A DNA stretch of 10,000 nt from Asticcacaulis sp. (GTDB taxonomy: Bacteria > Pseudomonadota > Alphaproteobacteria > Caulobacterales > Caulobacteraceae): assembly GCF_020217185.1 (NCBI RefSeq), contig NZ_JAIWNX010000275.1, positions 1-10,000 on the forward strand, in the 5' to 3' direction. The position numbers were made by a program, and so were the translations under genes. Positions 1 through 7,188 of this stretch are shown piece by piece (positions within the stretch are counted from its first letter, which is position 1; each line of letters opens with the position of its first letter). Below the pieces are notes generated by a model that saw nothing but the letters and a program-made list of their open reading frames with translations, was not told where the DNA came from and ran no database searches.

Positions 1-1238
1 CCGGAACCGGCCGCAGGCCGCTCTTCTTGGCCGTCACCGCGTCGATTATGGCCCTCAGCCTGGCCGCCTGTCAGACCGACGCGCCACCGCCCGCACCTCC
101 CCCGCCGCCGCCCGCGCCCGCTGGCCCGCCCGTGTCGCTGGCCCCGGCCATTTCGGATGCCGCCTCGGTTTATGTGACCTACGTCGAACAGGCACGCGGC
201 ATGAGCCCGGATTTCAACGACGCCTCCATGGTGCAGGCCAAGCTGAGCCAGGGCGCTTCCTATGAGCCCAAGCAACTGGCGCGCGGGGCTATCGCTTACG
301 CCGCCATCGTCGCCATGCAGGAGCCGGCCTTCCGCTCGCAACTGCGCGCCTATGCCTCCGACGACGCCGCGCGTCAGGAACTGGTGAACAAGCTGTTCAG
401 CAACCCGGCCTATGCTGCGGGTATCCCCGGTGCCAATATCGCCGCCCGTCGCGTTATTCTGGCCCTGTCTTCGGACGGTGAAATGCTCTACGCCAAGGGT
501 ACGGCGATGAAGCAGGCCGCCTATTCGATCCAGAAACAGGCGTGGTCCAAGGGCGTCCTCAGCGATCCCGCGGGCCGTCTGGCCGCCACCAAGCTGTCGT
601 CTTCGACCAGCCGCGGCGTGGCCAGCGACGAAAGCGCTAAACTCCTGACCGCAGCTCTCACCGGTAAGGGCCTGACCACGCGCGCGAATACGGGCACGGC
701 GACCGCGGAAGCCGCCGCCTATAACGCCACTGCGGCGACCAGCACTCCGGCTCAGCCGCTCAGCACGACCGGCACCGCCCCGGTGTCGTTTGATCAGGAA
801 ACCCTGTTCAACACGCCCTATACCTATGGCGTGAACCGGGCGCTGGCCATCGCTGCCATCTCTATTCTGGGTGAGGGCACAGGCCCCAACGAGGCCGCCG
901 TCGTGGCCCTGCTGAACGAGCAGCAATCGCCGCGCTGCCTTGGCGAATCAAAACTGAACCTCAACCAGTGTCTGGCCGCCTCGCGCTTCCACTTCGATGA
1001 TGTGTTCTGCGTTGGGCAGCACATCATGATGGATACAGGCAACTGCATCGGCGAACTGTCTTCGAACGCGCTCAACCTGTCGCCGGACCGTGAGGTCAAG
1101 CTGAGGGCCGACGGCACCGAAGAGTTGAGGTATGCCAACGCCAAGCCCTACATCAAACCGGAACCGGTCAAGAAAACGTCGGCCAAGAAGACGTCGAGCA
1201 AAAAGACAACCACGCCGGCCAAGAAGAAGTCATCCTGA
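1..1238 (+). CDS. Putative lipoprotein of unknown function (5' partial)
   Basis: I do not recognise the family. The frame is open to the left edge, so the true start lies outside the window. The first possible internal start is TTG at 27, but the residues before it (GTGRRPLFLAV) complete a lipoprotein signal: two arginines, a hydrophobic stretch and the lipobox LSLAAC with Cys encoded around 69-71. Starting at 27 would remove the basic n-region. After the cysteine comes a linker of almost only Pro and Ala, then an Ala-rich, mainly helical body. A late segment holds four cysteines (near CLGE, NQC, VFC and GNC; bases about 935-1050), which could form two disulfides in the periplasm. The last ~27 residues are a Lys/Ser/Thr tail (KKTSAKKTSSKK). 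The following gene is separated by a terminator, so this gene ends its own transcript. Envelope location is inferred from the lipobox; no function can be assigned. Confidence 0.72.
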   Translation, partial: GTGRRPLFLAVTASIMALSLAACQTDAPPPAPPPPPPAPAGPPVSLAPAISDAASVYVTYVEQARGMSPDFNDASMVQAKLSQGASYEPKQLARGAIAYAAIVAMQEPAFRSQLRAYASDDAARQELVNKLFSNPAYAAGIPGANIAARRVILALSSDGEMLYAKGTAMKQAAYSIQKQAWSKGVLSDPAGRLAATKLSSSTSRGVASDESAKLLTAALTGKGLTTRANTGTATAEAAAYNATAATSTPAQPLSTTGTAPVSFDQETLFNTPYTYGVNRALAIAAISILGEGTGPNEAAVVALLNEQQSPRCLGESKLNLNQCLAASRFHFDDVFCVGQHIMMDTGNCIGELSSNALNLSPDREVKLRADGTEELRYANAKPYIKPEPVKKTSAKKTSSKKTTTPAKKKSS

Positions 1239-1288
1239 TCGGTCAGGGGGAAACCGGGTTTTCCCCTGTGGCGGTGGCTATTATCCTG

Positions 1289-1335
1289 AAAATCCCTCAA
1301 GGACGGCACTTGAAGTCCTTGGGGGATTTTTGGCT
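1289..1335 (+). terminator. Strong intrinsic terminator after the lipoprotein gene
   Basis: A 16-base arm at 1289-1304 (AAAATCCCTCAAGGAC) pairs with 1315-1330 with a single U-G wobble, closing a 10-base loop. The right arm ends in a T-run (GATTTTT), followed by GGCTTT. The left arm starts with four A residues, so the element could also act on the opposite strand. It lies 51 bases after the lipoprotein stop codon. Confidence 0.85.
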
Positions 1336-1359
1336 TTATAAGCGTAGCTATCTGAAAAA

Positions 1360-1394
1360 CCCGCCCTTGAGCGGGAAAAAGCCGATTTTTCCGC
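1360..1394 (+). other. Two mutually exclusive hairpins upstream of rplY
   Basis: CCCGC (1360-1364) can pair with GCGGG (1371-1375). The same GCGGGAAAAA (1371-1380) can instead pair with TTTTTCCGC (1386-1394) with one bulged G. The two structures share bases 1371-1375, so they cannot form together. This is the layout of a switchable RNA, but no T-run follows. The weak rplY promoter candidate lies downstream of it, so it may only be read through from the left. No function is claimed. Confidence 0.35.
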
Positions 1395-1405
1395 TTTCTG
1401 ACCCG

Positions 1406-1434
1406 TTGCGTATTGGGACGTTAGCGTGTATCTA
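1406..1434 (+). promoter_or_regulatory. Weak promoter candidate for rplY
   Basis: TTGCGT (1406-1411) and TATCTA (1429-1434) are separated by 17 bases. Each box keeps only three of six consensus positions. The position fits: it follows the upstream terminator and precedes the leader stem-loop and rplY. This is a weak match and a guess from spacing. Confidence 0.25.
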
Positions 1435-1483
1435 CGCGCCCTCTTGAGATTTTCGGGGTCTCCCCACGCCGTGTCCATTGTGT

Positions 1484-1522
1484 TGCCCGCGCCTCCCTTA
1501 CGGAGGTTTCAGAGGGCGGGCA
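1484..1522 (+). promoter_or_regulatory. Stem-loop in the rplY leader
   Basis: The outer arms TGCCCGC (1484-1490) and GCGGGCA (1516-1522) pair perfectly over 7 bp. Inside, CCTCC (1492-1496) pairs with GGAGG (1502-1506) around a 5-base loop. The structure lies about 27 bases before the rplY ribosome binding site, so it does not directly cover that site. Autogenous control of L25 synthesis through the leader is known in E. coli. Whether this unrelated-looking structure plays a similar role is speculation. Confidence 0.45.
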
Positions 1523-1562
1523 TTGAAACTGACGCGGCGCATTTTGTTTGAGGAACAGGCTA

Positions 1563-2150
1563 ATGGCCGATATCGTACTAGACGTTGAAATCCGTGAGCG
1601 CACCGGCACCGGCGGCGCCCGCGCCACCCGCAATGAAGGCAAGGTTCCGGGCATCCTGTACGGTGGTGACAAGGCTCCGGTGGCTATCGCCGTGAAGCTC
1701 AATGAATTCCGCAAGGCGCTCCACACGGGCAAGCTGGCCGGTCACCTCGTCACGCTGAAGTACGGCGAAGAGACCCAGAAGGTCATCGCCAAGGCGATCG
1801 ACTTCCATCCGGTCACCGATGTGCCGGTTCACTTCGACCTCTATCGCGTCGATGAAACCCAGACCATCAAGATCAACGTGCCGGTTCACTTCAAGAATCA
1901 CGAAGCCTCGCCGGGCCTGAAAAAGGGCGGCGCTCTGACTGTGGCCTTCCACGAGCTGGAAATCCAGGTTCCCGCCGGTCACATCCCGGAAGACGTTGTG
2001 GTTGACCTGTCGGGTCTCGACATCGGTGCTTCGGTCCACGTTGGCGATCTGAGCCTGCCGTCGGACGTCACCGCCGTTCCGGGCAAGGACGTCGTGATCG
2101 CCTCGATCACCGCCTCGGCCGCTGAAAAGAGCGAAGAAGCTTCCGCCTAA
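1563..2150 (+). CDS. rplY: 50S ribosomal protein L25/general stress protein Ctc
   Basis: This encodes a 195-residue two-domain L25 of the Ctc/TL5 type, which binds 5S rRNA in the large ribosomal subunit. The N-terminal L25 domain covers about residues 5-92 (family signatures RERTGTGGARATRNEGKVPG and the FHPV...VHFDLYRVD stretch). The C-terminal beta domain covers about 100-183 (INVPVHFKNHEASPGLKKGG and the IPEDVVVDLSGLDIG region). A short Ala/Glu-rich tail ends the protein. The ATG at 1563 is chosen over an in-frame TTG at 1548: GAGGA at 1550-1554 sits 8 bases before this ATG and would lie inside the coding region otherwise, and MADIVLDVEIRER is a normal L25 beginning. It is followed by its own terminator and then pth, a common pairing in alphaproteobacteria. 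Confidence 0.95.
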   Translation: MADIVLDVEIRERTGTGGARATRNEGKVPGILYGGDKAPVAIAVKLNEFRKALHTGKLAGHLVTLKYGEETQKVIAKAIDFHPVTDVPVHFDLYRVDETQTIKINVPVHFKNHEASPGLKKGGALTVAFHELEIQVPAGHIPEDVVVDLSGLDIGASVHVGDLSLPSDVTAVPGKDVVIASITASAAEKSEEASA

Positions 2151-2182
2151 GCCTGATACCGGCTTTTACACGGAATAGGATA

Positions 2183-2219
2183 AAGCCCTGTCCTTACCCC
2201 AAGGACAGGGCTTATTTCT
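2183..2219 (+). terminator. Intrinsic terminator after rplY
   Basis: A perfect 13-bp stem is formed by AAGCCCTGTCCTT (2183-2195) and its complement (2201-2213), with the 5-base loop ACCCC. The trailing sequence ATTTCT is a short, imperfect T-tract. It lies 33 bases after the rplY stop, so pth probably has its own promoter or depends on read-through. Confidence 0.7.
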
Positions 2220-2329
2220 GTGTGCAACCCGACGAATCCGCTCCGGGTCTGTGCATTTCGGCATGTTCGTTCTGCCATTTTTTTGATTAGATCACCGTTC
2301 ATTGAGTACGGAATCGATTTGAGTTGATC

Positions 2330-2333
2330 GGAG
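2330..2333 (+). promoter_or_regulatory. Ribosome binding site for the TTG start of pth
   Basis: GGAG lies 6 bases before the TTG at 2340. An in-frame TGA occurs only 15 bases upstream of that TTG, and no other start codon lies between them. The binding site therefore fixes TTG 2340 as the start. Confidence 0.7.
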
Positions 2334-2339
2334 CCCGCC

Positions 2340-2948
2340 TTGTTTCTTGTCGTTGGTCTTGGCAATCCAGGTACGCAATATGCGAAGAACCGGCACAATA
2401 TCGGCTTCATGTTTATTGATCGCCTGATTGACAGCGCTAACTTCGGCCCGGTGCGCAAAAAATTTCAGTCCGAAGTCGCCGAAGGGACCGTCGATACGCC
2501 CAAGGGCCCGGCGAAAATACTGGCCATGAAGCCGCAAACCTTCATGAACCTGTCGGGAAATGCCGTTCTGGAAGCGGCGACCTTCTACAAGATCAAGCCC
2601 GACCATATCCTTGTATTTCATGATGAACTGGATCTGGCTCCGGGGCGCTTCCGGCTGAAAATGGGCGGTGGCCATGCGGGCCATAATGGTTTACGCTCCA
2701 TTATGGGACATCTGGGGCCGAACTTTGTGCGCGGGCGCATGGGGATCGGGCACCCCGGACAAAAGGAACTGGTACATAGCTGGGTCTTGTCGGACTTCTA
2801 CAAGGCCGAGGACTGGGTTGAGCGTTTGTGTGACGCCTGCGTCAAGGCGCTACCTCTGGCGCTCTTGGGGGAAAGTGAAAAATACATGACCGAAGTGATG
2901 CGTTTGAGCCCGGCTCCGAAATTCGATCCTAAAAAAGTCGTTCAGTAG
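2340..2948 (+). CDS. pth: Peptidyl-tRNA hydrolase
   Basis: This cytoplasmic enzyme cleaves the ester bond of peptidyl-tRNAs that drop off the ribosome, recycling tRNA. The 202-residue protein has the full bacterial Pth signature. The N-terminal VVGLGNPGTQYAKNRHNIGF carries Asn9 and the catalytic His19. KPQTFMNLSG carries Asn70, FHDELDL carries Asp95, and GGGHAGHNGLRS carries Asn116; these match E. coli Asn10, His20, Asn68, Asp93 and Asn114. Translation begins at TTG 2340, the only possible start after an in-frame stop, and the first residues align with other Pth proteins. A C-terminal extension of roughly a dozen residues (SPAPKFDPKKVVQ) follows the conserved core. A glycosyltransferase gene begins 18 bases downstream with its own ribosome binding site and is probably co-transcribed. 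Confidence 0.96.
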   Translation: MFLVVGLGNPGTQYAKNRHNIGFMFIDRLIDSANFGPVRKKFQSEVAEGTVDTPKGPAKILAMKPQTFMNLSGNAVLEAATFYKIKPDHILVFHDELDLAPGRFRLKMGGGHAGHNGLRSIMGHLGPNFVRGRMGIGHPGQKELVHSWVLSDFYKAEDWVERLCDACVKALPLALLGESEKYMTEVMRLSPAPKFDPKKVVQ

Positions 2949-2966
2949 GACTTAGAAGGTTAGACG

Positions 2967-4256
2967 ATGCCTACCGCGCCTCAAATCGTTCTGACGACCT
3001 TTGGTTCGCTGGGGGATCTGCATCCCTTCATGGCGTTGGGCCTTGCGCTGAAACGCCGTGGGGTCAGCGTCGTGCTGGCCTCTCACCCCGACTATGAGGG
3101 TAAGGTCGAGGCCGCCGGTCTGAAATTCCTCGCCTGCGGCCCCAGCATGGAGACCTACCGCCAGAATCTGGGCATCGACGCCGCGCAGATCATCCGCCAC
3201 TTCTCGCAGGACCACGGCTTCATGCTGAAGCACCTCGTGGCCCCCTATATCGAGCAGGGCCTGTCCGAGCTGCGCCCCATTGTGCGGCAGGCCGATCTGG
3301 TCGTCTCCTCCTCCTATGCCTATACGGCGCATCTGGCGGCGCGTCTCGAAGGCCGCCCCTTCTCCACCGTCGCCTTGCAACCAGCCGTCATGCTGTCGGC
3401 CTATGATCCCCCCAAGCTGAAGGACGCGCCTCTGGTTCTGTCGCCACGCACCGAGCTGGGGCGGCAATATAACCGCGCCATCTTCTGGATAGGCGAAAAG
3501 AAGCTGTCGGGCTGCCTCGCCCCCATCCGCGCCATCTATGCCAAGTACGGCATCCATATGGAAATCAGCCTGGGCGGCGTGCAGTCGGATCAGATGACAC
3601 TGGGCCTCTATTCCCCCCTGATCGGCGACGTCGCCCCGGACTTTCCACCCCATACCGAGATCGTCGGCTTCCCCTTCTTCGATTCCGAAGACGGCCGCCG
3701 CAGCGAACTGCCGCCGCAACTGGAGGCCTTCCTGTCCGCCGGTCAGGCGCCGCTGGTTTTCAGTCTGGGCTCCACCGCCGTCTATGACGGCGAAGACTTC
3801 TACCGCACCGCCGTCAAGGCGGCTAAGGCGCTGCGTCAGCGCGCCGTGCTACTGGTCGGGGGGCAAAGCCCGCTGCTCAATGACGACTTCGGACCGGATA
3901 TTCTCTGCGTCCCCTACGCGCCGCACTCGCTGCTGATGCCGCGCGCCCGCGTCAATATACATCACGGCGGCATCGGCTCCACCGCTCAGGCCCTGCGCGC
4001 CGGGCGGCCACAACTGGTCACGCCGGTCTTCGGCGATCAGTTCGACAATGGCCGCCGTATTGAGCGTCTGGGGGCCGGCCTGTCGATCACCTTCGACCGC
4101 TGGCATAAGCATTCGGCCATTCGTCTGCTGGATCGTCTGCTGTCTGACCCTGCCTTTGCCCATAAGGCCGAAGCCGCTTCCGCCATTGTGGCGCAGGAAG
4201 ACGGAGCCGAACGCGCCGCCGAACGCCTGATGCAAAGCCTGCCGGTGACGGTTTAA
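2967..4256 (+). CDS. Glycosyltransferase, UGT/MGT type (GT-B fold)
   Basis: This is a predicted nucleotide-sugar glycosyltransferase of 429 residues, the usual length for the bacterial MGT/sterol-glucosyltransferase-like group. The N-terminal acceptor domain opens with IVLTTFGSLGDLHP (residues 7-20), the glycine-rich loop typical of these enzymes. The C-terminal donor domain has VFSLGSTA (264-271) and the diagnostic stretch from PYAPHS to FGDQFDN (316-361), including HHGGIGSTAQAL and Asp357-Gln358, which in relatives contact the nucleotide and sugar. No signal peptide or clear membrane segment is seen, so it is probably cytoplasmic or peripheral. AGAAGG at 2954-2959, 7 bases before the ATG, supports the start. 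Nothing nearby identifies the acceptor; relatives glycosylate sterols, macrolides, carotenoids or flavonoids. It lies 18 bases after pth and converges on the serine hydrolase gene. Confidence 0.88.
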   Translation: MPTAPQIVLTTFGSLGDLHPFMALGLALKRRGVSVVLASHPDYEGKVEAAGLKFLACGPSMETYRQNLGIDAAQIIRHFSQDHGFMLKHLVAPYIEQGLSELRPIVRQADLVVSSSYAYTAHLAARLEGRPFSTVALQPAVMLSAYDPPKLKDAPLVLSPRTELGRQYNRAIFWIGEKKLSGCLAPIRAIYAKYGIHMEISLGGVQSDQMTLGLYSPLIGDVAPDFPPHTEIVGFPFFDSEDGRRSELPPQLEAFLSAGQAPLVFSLGSTAVYDGEDFYRTAVKAAKALRQRAVLLVGGQSPLLNDDFGPDILCVPYAPHSLLMPRARVNIHHGGIGSTAQALRAGRPQLVTPVFGDQFDNGRRIERLGAGLSITFDRWHKHSAIRLLDRLLSDPAFAHKAEAASAIVAQEDGAERAAERLMQSLPVTV

Positions 4257-4259
4257 GAC

Positions 4260-4290
4260 GAAGGGGGCGCGGCCCCCTTCACCCCGTAAC
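4260..4290. terminator. Hairpin with trailer between convergent genes (copy A)
   Basis: GAAGGGGGC (4260-4268) pairs perfectly with GCCCCCTTC (4272-4280) around the loop GCG. The hairpin begins 3 bases after the glycosyltransferase stop and ends 14 bases from the end of the serine hydrolase gene. No T-run follows on either strand. Instead ACCCCGTAAC follows on the + strand, a trailer shared with hairpins after ychF and the HD gene. Confidence 0.55.
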
Positions 4291-4294
4291 TCGC

Positions 4295-5866
4295 CTATAT
4301 TTTTCGCAGATCGAGGTCCTGATAGTCGAAGCTGAAATCGGCCAGCGGCGAATAAGCCACCAGCTTTATACCCGCGACCTTGCCGTCCTTGACTTCGAAC
4401 GTCACCACGGCGTCCTCGCCCCAGCCGACCGGGAAGCGCGTGCGGAAAACGTCCGGTCCAAACACCTCCAGCGGCCCTTTCAGCCGCGGCGTACGGGTGA
4501 AATCCAACGTCAGGCGCGCCGTCTTGCCCTTGCCGCTCACCGCCACCGTTACATCGCCATACCAGGCATCGCGATAGGTGCCGGCATAGGCCGGTAGTGG
4601 CAGGGACGGACCGCCCGGCTGCGCCTTGGGCGCATCCGCCAGCGCCTTATCCGCCGCCTTGGCCGTGCCGTCAGCCGCCGCCTTCAGCCAGTCATAGGTC
4701 GGCGCCCCGATCAGCAGGTCGAGAATGGCGTTGCGAATCTGCCCGCTCGCCCCATCCTCGACATTGGTATAGACGGCGACCGCTATGCCCTTTTCGGGCA
4801 GCAAGGCTTGCTGCGTCACCTGCCCGACCAGTCCGCCGGAGTGCGACACCAGACGCAGGCCGCGATAATCCTGAATGAACCAGCCCAGACCATAGGTACG
4901 GAAAAGCGCTGCCGTCGGCATTTCCGGCGTCGGCCCCATCCCGGCCCCGACCATCGTGTTGGGCTTCCACATTTCGCGCGACGAGGCATCGGAAAACAGC
5001 CGCTGACCATTGGGCATCACGCCCTTTTTCAGTTGCGTATGAAGCCACGGCAATATGCCCGTCACGCTGGTGACCAGCCCGGCCGCCGGTGAAAAGGACA
5101 GGGTCTCTTCCGGCAGCACCACCTTGTACTCACCCATACCGCGCAGCGGGCCGGTCAGGCGCGCGTGCCGCCCGGCCACATTGTTCCCCGTCACATTCGG
5201 CCAGCCCAGCACCGTATCGGCCATGCCCAAGGGCGTCAGCAGACGCTCGGTCACAAAGCGCTCATAGGTCTGACCCGACACCCGCTCGATGACCAGACCG
5301 GCGATGGTGAACATGACATTGTTATAGGCATAGCCCGAACGGAAAGGATATTGCGGCTTGAGGAACGACACGCCCTTGAGCTGATCCTCCCGCGTGTGGT
5401 CTGACGCCGGGAACAGCATCAGATCGCCCTGCCCCAGCCCCAGACCGGCCCGATGCGACAGCAGATCCCGCACCGTCACCAGCGGTGTCAGGGCCGCGTC
5501 GTACATTTTAAATTCGGGGATATAGCGCACGACCGGCGCGTCCCATTCGACCTTTTTCTCTTCGACCAGAAGGGCCAGAGCCGCCGCCGTAAAGGCCTTG
5601 GTGTTCGACGCGACGCCGAACTGCGTATGCACATCGACCTTGTCCGGCTTGCCCAGGGTGCGGACGCCATAGCCCTTCACATAGTCGGGCTGACCGGGCC
5701 GGATGACGGCGACGGCCACGCCCGGCAGGGCAAATTTGGCCATGAAGGCTTCGACAATGGCGTCGATCTGCGCGGTATCCGAGGTCTGCGCAACGGCCGG
5801 CAGGGCCGTCGCCGCGGCAAGGCCCGCAGTCAGGGTGAGGAACGAACGGCGGTCGGTGCGCAACAT
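4295..5866 (-). CDS. Tat-exported serine hydrolase, beta-lactamase/class C fold
   Basis: This is a predicted periplasmic serine hydrolase (PF00144-type: beta-lactamases, DD-peptidases, esterases) of 523 residues. The N-terminus has a twin-arginine signal, DRRSFLTL (residues 5-12), then a hydrophobic stretch ending at AVA near residue 26. The catalytic set is visible: Ser87-x-x-Lys90 (SNTK), a Tyr-x-Asn motif in YAYNN (Tyr181), and His-Ser-Gly-Gly at 342-345 in place of KTG. A C-terminal domain at about 422-515 (LPAYAGTYRDAWYGDV onward) resembles DUF3471. An ATG two codons upstream (5872) has AAGGA only one base before it; the same AAGGA is 7 bases from the ATG at 5866, so I choose 5866. It is convergent with the glycosyltransferase and divergent from ychF, so it is probably monocistronic. 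The substrate is unknown; esterase or peptidase activity is as likely as beta-lactamase activity. Confidence 0.9.
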   Translation of the reverse strand: MLRTDRRSFLTLTAGLAAATALPAVAQTSDTAQIDAIVEAFMAKFALPGVAVAVIRPGQPDYVKGYGVRTLGKPDKVDVHTQFGVASNTKAFTAAALALLVEEKKVEWDAPVVRYIPEFKMYDAALTPLVTVRDLLSHRAGLGLGQGDLMLFPASDHTREDQLKGVSFLKPQYPFRSGYAYNNVMFTIAGLVIERVSGQTYERFVTERLLTPLGMADTVLGWPNVTGNNVAGRHARLTGPLRGMGEYKVVLPEETLSFSPAAGLVTSVTGILPWLHTQLKKGVMPNGQRLFSDASSREMWKPNTMVGAGMGPTPEMPTAALFRTYGLGWFIQDYRGLRLVSHSGGLVGQVTQQALLPEKGIAVAVYTNVEDGASGQIRNAILDLLIGAPTYDWLKAAADGTAKAADKALADAPKAQPGGPSLPLPAYAGTYRDAWYGDVTVAVSGKGKTARLTLDFTRTPRLKGPLEVFGPDVFRTRFPVGWGEDAVVTFEVKDGKVAGIKLVAYSPLADFSFDYQDLDLRKI

Positions 5867-5873
5867 GGTCATA

Positions 5874-5878
5874 TCCTT
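5874..5878 (-). promoter_or_regulatory. Ribosome binding site deciding the serine hydrolase start
   Basis: AAGGA on the minus strand is 7 bases from the ATG at 5866 and only 1 base from the ATG at 5872. The spacing favours the downstream start. Confidence 0.6.
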
Positions 5879-6007
5879 GCAATAGATACCACAGCCTACT
5901 CCGCGTCATTTCGATTACGCAAGCACCTCTGTCTTTAAAGCACTGGCCTTGCCGGGGAAAATGCGTTAGGCAGCGGGCCAATTTCTCTCTTCTCCGCTTG
6001 GAATCCC

Positions 6008-7120
6008 ATGGCCCTGAAAGTCGCAATCGTCGGTCTGCCCAATGTCGGCAAGTCCACCCTGTTCAACGCCCTGACCCAGACCGCCTCGGCCCAGGCTGCC
6101 AACTACCCCTTCTGCACCATCGAGCCGAACACCGGCGAAGTGGCCGTGCCGGAGCCGCGCCTTGAGGTGCTGGCCAAGATCGTCGGCTCGAAGGAAATCA
6201 TCCCCGCCCGCATCAACTTCGTCGATATTGCCGGTCTGGTGCGCGGCGCGTCGAAGGGCGAAGGGCTCGGCAACCAGTTCCTTGCCAATATCCGCGACTG
6301 CGACGCCATTGCCTTTGTGGCGCGCTGCTTCGTCGATACGGACATCACCCACGTCGAAGGCCGCATTGACCCGCTGGCTGATCTGGAAATCATCGAAACC
6401 GAACTGATGATCGCCGATTTGGAATCGCTGGAAAAGCGCCTACCGCAGCTTGAAAAGCGCGCCAAGTCGGGCGGCGACAAGGACGCAGCCCTCACCGTAT
6501 CGCTGATCAACGCGGCTCTGACCGAACTGCGCGACGGCCGCCCGGCCCGCGTCGCCTATGAAAAGGGCAAGATCAGCAAGGAAGACACCAAGGCGTGGGA
6601 GATGCTGCAACTGCTGACCTCCAAGCCCGCCCTGTACGTCTGTAACGTCGATGAGGCCTCGGCTTCGACCGGCAACGACCTGTCGGAGATCGTCTCCAAA
6701 CGCGCCGCCGCCGATCACGCCAAGTCGGTGGTCATTTCAGCGCAGATCGAGTCGGAAATCGCGCTGCTCGATGCCGATGAGCGTCAGGAGTTTCTGGAAA
6801 CCCTTGGCCTCGAAGAACCGGGCCTCAACCGCCTGATCCGCGAAGCCTATGCGCTGCTGGGTCTGCAATCCTACTTCACCGTCGGCCCCAAGGAAGCGCG
6901 CGCCTGGACCATCCATGTCGGCGATACCGCGCCGCAGGCCGCCGGCGTCATCCATACGGACTTCGAGAAGGGCTTCATCCGCGCCGAAACGATCGCCTAT
7001 GAGGACTTCGTGAAGTTCAACGGCGAAGCGGGTGCCAAGGAAAACGGTAAGTTCCGTCAGGAAGGCAAGGAATATATCGTCAAGGACGGCGATGTGATGA
7101 ACTTCCGGTTCAATGTGTAA
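6008..7120 (+). CDS. ychF: Redox-regulated ATPase/GTPase YchF (OLA1 family)
   Basis: This is a universally conserved P-loop NTPase of the Obg-related family. It binds ribosomes, often prefers ATP to GTP, and is linked to stress responses in E. coli. The 370-residue protein is close to the usual length (~363). The P-loop is GLPNVGKST (residues 9-17). The switch II motif is [14 protein letters not shown] (73-86), with the family's hydrophobic residue instead of the catalytic Gln. The nucleotide-specificity motif NVDE (213-216) replaces the canonical NKxD, as is normal for YchF. A helical insertion lies between about 125 and 200. The TGS domain fills roughly the last 85 residues and ends in [11 protein letters not shown], the typical C-terminus. 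The start ATG 6008 matches other family members; the ribosome binding site (TGGA, 5 bases upstream) is weak. It is divergent from the serine hydrolase, with 141 bases between the two start codons. Confidence 0.97.
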   Translation: MALKVAIVGLPNVGKSTLFNALTQTASAQAANYPFCTIEPNTGEVAVPEPRLEVLAKIVGSKEIIPARINFVDIAGLVRGASKGEGLGNQFLANIRDCDAIAFVARCFVDTDITHVEGRIDPLADLEIIETELMIADLESLEKRLPQLEKRAKSGGDKDAALTVSLINAALTELRDGRPARVAYEKGKISKEDTKAWEMLQLLTSKPALYVCNVDEASASTGNDLSEIVSKRAAADHAKSVVISAQIESEIALLDADERQEFLETLGLEEPGLNRLIREAYALLGLQSYFTVGPKEARAWTIHVGDTAPQAAGVIHTDFEKGFIRAETIAYEDFVKFNGEAGAKENGKFRQEGKEYIVKDGDVMNFRFNV

Positions 7121-7132
7121 GAAGTAAGGTTC

Positions 7133-7163
7133 GCAGGGGCACGGCCCCTGCACCCGTTACGGG
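7133..7163 (+). terminator. Hairpin with trailer after ychF (copy B)
   Basis: GCAGGGGC (7133-7140) pairs perfectly with GCCCCTGC (7144-7151) around the loop ACG. It is followed by ACCCGTTACGGG, in which CCCG and CGGG can form a second short stem. It lies 12 bases after the ychF stop and has no T-run. The trailer matches those of copies A and C. Confidence 0.5.
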
Positions 7164-7188
7164 GAGTAGATGGAGACGTCTCGGTGAG

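Noticed and set aside
1188..1235. Lys-rich C-terminal coding repeat in the lipoprotein gene as a tandem repeat or frameshift
   Set aside because: The AAG/ACG/TCG-rich codons stay in one frame to a stop followed by a terminator. There is no exact tandem unit, so it is a low-complexity tail rather than a repeat array.
2283..2312. TTGATT and TACGGA, 18 bases apart, as a pth promoter
   Set aside because: The -10-like box matches too few consensus positions. A promoter is likely somewhere in 2214-2330, but I cannot place it.
2952..3719. 255-codon open frame on the minus strand, opposite the glycosyltransferase
   Set aside because: It is antisense to a clearly conserved glycosyltransferase and has a low-complexity Gly/His/Gln/Asp-rich translation typical of antisense frames in GC-rich genes. 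No family is recognisable.
5453..5938. 161-codon open frame on the plus strand, opposite the serine hydrolase
   Set aside because: It overlaps the signal peptide and catalytic serine region of a well-supported gene. The translation is Arg/Gly/His-rich with no recognisable motif.
5945..5979. Imperfect GGCC/TGCC...GGCA/GGCC hairpin upstream of ychF
   Set aside because: Only two 4-bp segments pair, separated by internal loops, which is expected by chance in GC-rich DNA.
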